From: Plotosus lineatus
Taxonomy: Eukaryota; Chordata; Actinopteri; Siluriformes; Plotosidae
Direction: 5' to 3'
NCBI GenBank assembly: GCA_024760905.1
Contig: CM045745.1
Coordinates: 18,591,782-18,655,781, forward strand
DNA: 64,000 bases
Under the pieces are notes generated by a model that did not search any database, had not been told where the DNA came from, and worked only from the letters and a program-made list of their open reading frames with translations. Shown here piece by piece: positions 56,599 to 64,000 of the stretch. Numbering within the stretch: position 1 is the stretch's first letter; each line of letters opens with the position of its first letter. The position numbers were made by a program, and so were the translations under genes.

Positions 56599-57117
56599 TT
56601 GTTAAATTATCTATAGAACATGGTCTCAAAGGGGCAGTGGTGGTCTAGTGGTATAAGGTGCTGGATCACTGATCCAAAGGTTGGGGGTTCAAGTCCCACT
56701 CTCCACAAGGTTGTCACTGTCCCCCCCAGTGCAGCTAACTGGGTTATCAAAGGCAGGCCATGTCTCTCACTGTCTATGGTGTGAGGCATGTAAAAGACCC
56801 ATTGCTGACTTTCGTAAAGAGGAGCTGCAAAGTCGTCAGCGTGTTTCTGTCCCTTGCTAAAAGGGTTGTGACAGGAAGGGCACCCGACATAAAAATCTCT
56901 GCCAAATCAAACGTGTGAATCAGATGATTCGCTGTGGCGACTCCCGAGTAAAAAAAACCGAAAGGAAGACAGACAGACAGAACATGGTCTCAAAAAAACG
57001 CATTCTGAACTGAACTGCTCCTTGTTGCTGGGGTACTGCAGTCAAATGTAAGTCAACATGTTTTTACCTAGAAAATTGCTTTCAAGGTTGCCTCTAAGAG
57101 GTAATTGGGGTACAATT
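56558..57117 (+). repeat. Dispersed repeat, copy with inserted SINE
   Basis: 56596-56630 and 56995-57117 together match the reverse complement of 6580-6737. A (GA)n run precedes it (56558-56595) and an (AT)n run follows (57117-57138). The SINE between them is later. Confidence 0.85.
56631..56978 (+). mobile_element. tRNA-derived SINE with RTE-type tail, full length
   Basis: A perfect 16-bp duplication, AGAACATGGTCTCAAA, flanks it at 56615-56630 and 56979-56994, and the uninterrupted target exists at 6699-6714. At 348 bp it starts GGGGCAGTGGTGGTCTAGTG. It has A box TCTAGTGGTATAAGG, B box GGGTTCAAGTCCC, the LINE-5'-like block GGAAGGGCACCCGACATAAA and the tail GATTCGCTGTGGCGACTCCC, and ends in (GACA)n. 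Confidence 0.97.
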
Positions 57118-58350
57118 ATATATATATATATATATATAAAGATTCAACAAATGCAAAAAAAAAAAAGTCGCAAGTATGTCTCAAGCAAACAATTCCATTT
57201 CAGTAAAACTGTTGCTACAGTAACATTAGTCCTATTAGATGAGTTTGGTGAAATATACTGAATTATCTAATGTGGTGGAAAAGACTAACTTGATTATTTC
57301 AAGTGGAAATATGTTTACTTTTGCTCTCCTTAACCCTGCATTTCCTCATCCCTACAATTTGCCTGTGGCTACACTTCTCCACTACATTGCTAAACTCTAT
57401 GCTATACTCTTGTGTATGCTGCATATAGCGAGTTTTTTTTTTTTTTTTTTTTTTTTTAATAATAAACCATTTTGCATAGCCAGGTGTCCATACTGTGGCC
57501 TTTTATTGTATGTTTTTATGGTATACTATTCAGGAAGTTTGTTGTTAGCAGTTTTTAAAGTCCATTGCCAAGAAATATATTCAGAACAATGTCTCTACAT
57601 ACATATGTTCTTAATAACCATTACGAGCATTTAAAGCTAATCTCTAAAGTGCTAAAGTGCTATCAGTCCATTTTGCACTGTATAACCAGGAACTAATGAT
57701 AATTCTTAGAGTGTAACCTGAACCTTCAGCGAATGAAATAGTATCATGATCTCACCCAAGCACATTTTATAATAAGGTCCGTTTATCTGTATCTGTTTTT
57801 ACAATCTATTAAATGTTTATATTACTTATTTATTTGTTGTGCATGCGCGTGTGTGTGTGTGTGTGTGTGCTTTAAATCTTTTCTATATATGACTTATATG
57901 ATTCATGTCCACCACCGCAATACTAAAGGAAAATCACTACTAAATGTTAAGACTCTTCTTTGCTGTTTATTTTTATTTCCTTTAATTATTTGCATGTATT
58001 TCCTGGTCTAGCTCTTTATTAAATGCAGTTAAACCACCCACATTTGTTTTTCTGGTGTTACATTTCAACCTCACATGACTAATTGCTATATATTGGATAT
58101 TTGCATCGGGTGCATCAGGAGGTGACTTGTGTGGACTTTTAATTTGTGTGGAATCCCATAATGCATTTCATACAAGTCACCTGCAAGTAGCAGTAAATGA
58201 ACAAACTTTTTTGGACTGTTGTTCTGTCAGAAAATTAATGTTTTTCTGGTGACAAAAGATTTTTAATATAGCATTTTCCTGAAAGGCCTAATCATTCAAA
58301 GTCATGGCATTTTCTAACAAACTAAGCCACAGCCTTTATTAACTAGAATA
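57118..58350. other. No gene seen
   Basis: A T-run lies at 57435-57458 and a (GT)n at 57847-57868. No gene or element was recognised. Confidence 0.5.
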
Positions 58351-59575
58351 CAGGGATCCCTTGCTACTTTGCGCCTCAATTAATGCGGCTTCAGTGCATC
58401 ACGGTTAGAAAAAAAAAAAAAATAATAATAATATATAATATTATATTAATGTAATTTAAAAATAAAGAAAATTAAGGAGGCCTAGAGAAAAAATTAGGGA
58501 AAATGCCACAAAAACAGGGCCAATTATTAAAAAAAAAAAAAAAAAAAAAAACCCTAAACAAACAAAACAAAAAACAACCCAAAACTCCCCCATCAAAACC
58601 ATTCGGAGATACGAACAGGGCGAGGTCGAAAGAGGTGAAAGTGAAATGAAATTGAGGAACATTTTTTCACTTTTACATTTTTTTATTTTTCAAAAAGAAA
58701 AAAAGTCAAATTTTGAGTTTAGACGTACCTACGTAGTACGCTGACATAATGACGCAATGACATGATGATGCTGCGTCCATTGTTTACAAACGACAGACTG
58801 AACGTGCCCCTCCTTCTTCTCTGTCGTATCTGTGATCTTTGTGTTTACACTGTTTTGCGGACTTTTGTAACCCTAAGCAAATATGGTTGGTCAGACTACT
58901 AGCATGTGTGCAAGTCTCATACACAGAGATGAATAACTATATCCTCGGATCGGCACAATCTACCATGCATACTCACTCAGTAAAGCAAAGAGAGTTGTAA
59001 AATGAATGAAAACCCGAATCCAGAAAAGAAAGATAACTCTCCGCTCTGCTGGTGAGTCACATCAGTGCAGGCTGCGTACTAAACAAGTTCAACGGCACCC
59101 TTGCACACTTGAAAGACCAAGAAGTCTGTATAACCCACAGCAAGTACACTACTTTCGCAAGTATACTACTTTCTGTTTTGAGCGCCTCACATATTGTAAA
59201 CGTTGATTGTCTGTTTTAAGCTTCATGCAAAGTGACTCGGTATAAATAAGTGACTTATTTGAAATTAATGTTGATATTATTTGATATATTTGATATTATT
59301 TTACAATGTTCTGTTTATAATAATTGATTTGGGGTGTTTTATGAGATTCAGTAATGGTATTTATGGATGTATAGTACTGTATGAGCGTCATACGTCACTG
59401 TAACCACTTACATTCACTTTCAACTTGTGTTCGGCCATCCGGAATCAATTAAAAATGCAAGTCGGGGAGCATCTATATACATCGGGAAGGGGGTGGTGGT
59501 GTCCTACTTCGCCGATTTCGATGGTCACGTGGGAATCTGCAGTCCCAATTAACCTCGGAAAGTGAGGGATCCCTT
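58351..59575 (+). mobile_element. pogo-like element, longer copy with a transposase remnant
   Basis: CAGGGATCCCTTGCTACTTT is preceded by TA (58349-58350), and GTGAGGGATCCCT is near the right end, with TA at 59576-59577. At 1225 bp it is longer than the MITEs at 30321 and 35570. After the shared block ending CCCCCATCAAAACC, it continues for about 800 bases that those copies lack. That begins with a frame IKTIRRYEQGE (58592 onward), resembling the pogo/CENP-B helix-turn-helix start. No further transposase frame survives. Confidence 0.78.
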
Positions 59576-59577
59576 TA

Positions 59578-60164
59578 CAATGTTCCATTTTATTGCAAAA
59601 ATTATAATAAATAAATAAATAAATAAATAACTTAATAAGATCTCTATAATCCCCTAGTTTAATTATTACAATTATCTTATCTTTTTATAAGATTGTAAAT
59701 CATTGTTCATTTTCGAGGTAAACATTTCTATAATTTTATAATTTTGGCTGTCATGCTGCTTTGCAGTAGAGATAAAAGCAGATAACAGACGCATTGATAC
59801 AGATTTTCACTGCAGAGACAGTTCAGCCCAGAATCACAGCACAGCGTCATAAACTTAAGGTAAGCCCATCAGATGATGCCAGAGACAAGGCAGACTCAAG
59901 TGAAAACAAATGGTCACAGTTCAGAGACTGAAGGTAAGTGAGACAGACGTAGCAGATAATCATAGACAGGAGACTGGCAGAGATCATACACGGGAAGAGA
60001 AATAATAAAGTAAATGGTAAAAATAACTATGCATTGCCAGAGATACACAATGACAAATTATCAATATCCGTTTGCTAAATTTTAGTATTAATGTAAATGT
60101 TTAGTTTTACTGCACATAGGTTTTATAGGCGAGTGTATTATATGGCATACTATCATATTCAGTT
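59578..60164. other. No gene seen
   Basis: An (AAAT)n run lies at 59607-59629. The remainder has no recognised element. Confidence 0.5.
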
Positions 60165-60455
60165 CAGTTCATTTTTTGTAACTGCTTAATCCTAATTAGG
60201 GTCTTGGGGAGGCTGGCACTCATCCCAGCTGACTCCGGGCGAGGGCAGAGTGCACCCTGAACAGCTCACCAGGCCATTGCAGGGCGGAAACAGGCTGACA
60301 GCTTTGGAGCCTACTCTTGGCGAAAGTCAGCAATGGTTCTTTTACACGCCTCACACCATAGACAGTGAGATATCACCCAGTTAGCTGCACTGGTATGGGG
60401 GTGGCTCGAACCCTCAACCTTTGGATCAGCCATCCAGCACCGCCACTGCCCCTGC
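60165..60455 (-). mobile_element. tRNA-derived SINE with L2-type tail, near full length
   Basis: The left end has the complement of the tail (AACTGCTTAATCCTAATTAG, CATCCCAGCTGACTCCGGGC). The switch is at GGCCATTGCAGGGCGGAAAC. The body (CGAAAGTCAGCAATGGTTC) and head (CACCGCCACTGCCCC at 60455) follow. A short internal deletion lies between the body and the B box region. Confidence 0.87.
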
Positions 60456-60855
60456 TATTGTACTCTACATACAAATGACATTTTAGTTGAAAATGCAGGG
60501 TAGATTCTCAAGGTGAACTGTAATGCAAGCAACTATACTGTCTCAATCCTAAATGCAGATACTGCATTCTCTTGTCTTGAGTATCTTGGATTTTCAAAAT
60601 TATTTTATTACTATACTGTGTTAGTATCGTCTAATACTTCCAAATGTCTTCCATTGTATCTAAAAAGGCACAAAATGAATAACAAATAAAATATTGTTAT
60701 ACACTGTGATTCCACTAGCTGAATGGTGCTGGCTTGCTAATTTACCTTAAAGTAAGGATATATAAGGTAAGAATATATATTTATATAAAACTAAGTTGAA
60801 AGATATTGACTATTTGGAACTGTGTGTTTATCAGGGGAACATGAGCAGGTGATGT
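60456..60855. other. No gene seen
   Basis: AT-rich unassigned sequence, except the left target-site duplication of the next SINE at about 60837-60855. Confidence 0.5.
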
Positions 60856-61213
60856 GACGATTGAGGATGATTTCCTTTCAGCTTTCCCCCTTTATCAGGA
60901 GTCGCCACAGCGAATGATTCACACGTTTGATTTGGCAAAGGTTTTTACATCGGATGCCCTTCCTGACACAACTCTTTAGCAAGGGACAGAAACACGCTGA
61001 CGGCTTTGCAGCTCCTCTTTACGAAAGTCAGCAACGGTTATTTTACATGAACCTCTCACCATAGACAGTGAGAGACATGGCCGGCCTTTGATAGCCCAGT
61101 TAGCTGCACTGGGGAGGACAGTGACAACCTTCTGGAGAGTGGGATTCACACCCCAACTTTAGGATCAGCGATCCAACACCCTACTACTATACCACTAGAC
61201 CACCACTGTCCTG
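60856..61213 (-). mobile_element. tRNA-derived SINE with RTE-type tail
   Basis: GAACATGAGCAGGTGATGT at about 60837 and GAACATGAACAGGTAATAT at 61214 are a slightly diverged target-site duplication. The tail complement (TCAGGAGTCGCCACAGCGAA) is on the left and the head (CTAGACCACCACTGTCC) on the right. The diverged duplication makes this an older insertion than 54215 or 56631. Confidence 0.9.
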
Positions 61214-61229
61214 AACATGAACAGGTAAT

Positions 61230-61896
61230 ATAAACCTTGAATTAAATGTTCAGAGTGAAGCGTTCTTCATCAGTTGAATGTAATACCAGTCTTTTAGTGC
61301 AGGTTAATGTTAAAAACAACCCATAGCCTGAGCTATCACTCATACTGTTTTCTCAGTATTGTTTTATTTGTGATTCAAAAGAATAGGAGATGTACCACTT
61401 TCAATTGTAAAGTATAAATGTCAATCTGTATCTATCTCAAACTTCATGAGATATGAAAAAAAGAAAACAAAATGTGACAAGAGGGATTTTGCCAAGGCTG
61501 AAAACCTACTGCATTCATGCAGAGTGCTGGAGTTCAAGAAACAAAGGAAAAGTTAGAAACTAGAAATATACAGAAATTTGGTCGCATGAAACCGGTCGTC
61601 TTCTACATTGCTCTCAATGAAGCAGTGTCAAAAAAGGATCATGATCATGATGAAGAGCTCTTTTTTCTGTAACCTTACAATTCAACACTTAGATATAGAG
61701 ATAAGGGAAAGGCCATGCCCTCGCTTGTCCTCTTCAAAAGTATTCCGCTTGTGAGAAGAGTGTGATCACACCTCGCCAGCTCTCATTCATGTCATTTTGC
61801 AGAGTAACACTTGACAACCAAACTCACCTTCTTTGCTCAGAAAAAAAAAAAAAGTGTAATGTTTAATGCAATAGAGCGAGAGGACTATAAATGTGA
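61230..61896. other. No gene seen
   Basis: An A-run lies at 61840-61853. No gene or element was recognised. Confidence 0.5.
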
Positions 61897-62033
<137 letters not shown>

Positions 62034-62191
62034 AATATTAAACCATTATTTTCAGTTCATGTCCATGACACACTTTATTAACCCTAGCTGTGCCCCATAC
62101 TGAACCCTGAAATGCCAGCCATTTTTCTGCATAACCAACATGTATTTCATATATTGGTTTTAGATGCCTAAATATTGGATTTACATGAGTA

Positions 62192-62729
<538 letters not shown>

Positions 62730-62783
62730 AAAGCTGATGAGATTACGTCACAAACGTGACGTAACTCCGAGTAGATCAGCTTT
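62730..62783. promoter_or_regulatory. Nested palindrome containing two CRE-like sites
   Basis: The inner arms TTACGTCAC (62743-62751) and GTGACGTAA (62756-62764) are perfect complements around AAAC. The outer arms AAAGCTGAT (62730-62738) and ATCAGCTTT (62775-62783) are also perfect complements. TGACGTAA and TTACGTCA are CREB/ATF-type binding sequences. Whether it is regulatory or the centre of a palindromic element is inference. Confidence 0.45.
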
Positions 62784-63510
62784 GGGCATTGCTAGGGTCA
62801 AGAAAAGAAAAAAAAAATATATATACATAAATAATAATCAGTTTTACAAATTCCTTAAGTACATTAAATACCGGGGGTCATTTACAAACATGGCCTGTGT
62901 CCAACAACAGGGCATGAACGTGGCATACATTTGTTACTTTCCAGGTTGTCATTGATGCAAAAACAAAATTGGCAGAAGAATGTCTATCTGCATGGAAAGT
63001 CTGAATCAGGAATACTCATATTCTGAAGAAAAGGGGAATTGGTGACACATACAGGTGTGGTAGTGAACAGAAATCTGATTCTAAAAATGTAGTGTGAGAA
63101 GAACAATAATCAGTAATGATTCTCACACATTTGATTTAATTCAGATTCAACTGTGTTGTTTTGCACCGAGAGTGAGTACTTGTTTCAGAAACACCTTCTT
63201 CTAAATCAGAGAGTATTTCGGAGTGGAGGATACAATTAACGGATTCCACAAATTATTCAAGGTGTTAGCAACTCATCTAATTGCTGTAAATGTATAAACA
63301 CTGCAGTAAGTCCTGTGCATAATGCTACACAATGGAACTTTGGCACACTTGACTCACATCCCTAACCACACACACACACACACACACACACCCACACACA
63401 CACACACACACACACACCCACACACACACCCCCACCTCAGTTACAACTGCATTCTGGTGGTGGGAGGACAGCCTTCTTTTTACATCAACCTTTAATAATA
63501 TGACCCCCCC

Positions 63511-63545
<35 letters not shown>

Positions 63546-64000
63546 TGGCTGAAGTTCTGCCACTGTGAGCCCTGGGCAACTGATTCTGTTGACACTTAAC
63601 AAGTGTTTCCACTTGCTCTGCTTCCTTTTGTTAAGGATTCTGCTGGTGTGGTCTCCAACTAGTATGTTTTTTTTTTTTTTTTCAAGCCTCAGCCTCGATT
63701 ACAAGGGATTCTCCAACTTCATGAAATCCTCCTCACCCATTATTTTCTTGCTTGCAGTCAATGTTCACAACAACAACAAAACAATAGCATGCCAGGCTTT
63801 TATATGCAGAACACATTCATGAGGCACAGTGACCATTTATGGTAAAGAAGGGCATGCACATGGCAGAATTTCAGATACACATGTTTGCAGGTACTGATTG
63901 ATTGGTAAATTGCTTACAGATGTTTGTACACAAGGTTTTATAATTCTGACCCCGCCCATGCAAACTTTAGGTTTTTGGTGCAAGTACATTCATTCATTCA
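62784..64000. other. No gene seen; two (CA)n clusters
   Basis: (CA)n-rich blocks lie at 63365-63437 and 63508-63543, with a T-run at 63667-63682. The window ends in CATTCATTCATTCA, which may be the start of another L2-type SINE tail in reverse. Confidence 0.5.

Overview
This window reads as intergenic DNA from a ray-finned fish (probably a teleost), and I could place no complete host protein-coding gene in it. The organism call is an inference from repeat content: several Tc1/mariner families with the long inverted repeats typical of fish, hAT elements whose ends read CAGGGGTCCCCAACC, pogo/Tigger-type elements beginning CAGGGATCCCTCGC, RTE-, L2- and I-type LINEs, tRNA-derived SINEs with LINE tails, and very long (AT)n, (CA)n, (CT)n and (AAT)n arrays. 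Family names come from remembered motifs and sequence patterns, not from a database search. I cannot name the species.

Layout: 0-9.6 kb holds an inverted-repeat element, a degenerate Tc1 (1992-3577), two SINEs, a long pyrimidine tract, a 190-bp (AT)n array and an old Tc1 relic. 9.6-12.4 kb holds an L2-type LINE relic on the minus strand and a hAT element carrying a SINE. 13-14.5 kb holds the best preserved Tc1, followed by a hairpin-bearing MITE. 16-19 kb is a mosaic of LINE, pogo-like and SINE fragments. 21.1-27.3 kb is two RTE LINEs, each about 3.1 kb, placed head to head and separated only by their target-site duplications. 28.8-36.7 kb holds SINEs, MITEs and a degenerate transposon-like gene (34255-35480). 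39.3-43.6 kb is a nest of Tc1, SINE, pogo/Tigger and captured LINE pieces. 44.8-49.5 kb holds a SINE, a second hAT copy, more SINEs and a Tc1 relic. 50.7-53.2 kb is a degenerate I-type LINE. The rest is SINEs, a longer pogo-like element (58351-59575) and microsatellites.

How the parts relate: the most informative theme is the dependence of SINEs on LINEs. One SINE family of about 350 bp (12 copies) has a tRNA-like head with A and B boxes. Eight copies end in a segment matching both the 5' end and the 3' end of the RTE LINE present here. Four copies replace that with an L2-type tail, which a second SINE family also uses. Several insertions have perfect target-site duplications, and in three cases an uninterrupted relative of the target lies in the same window, so boundaries can be read directly. 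Every transposase and reverse transcriptase seen is broken by stops or frameshifts, so nothing here looks autonomous. I found no CRISPR array, no recognisable functional tRNA or rRNA gene, and no endogenous virus. The only possible host exon is a weak candidate at 45907-46028.
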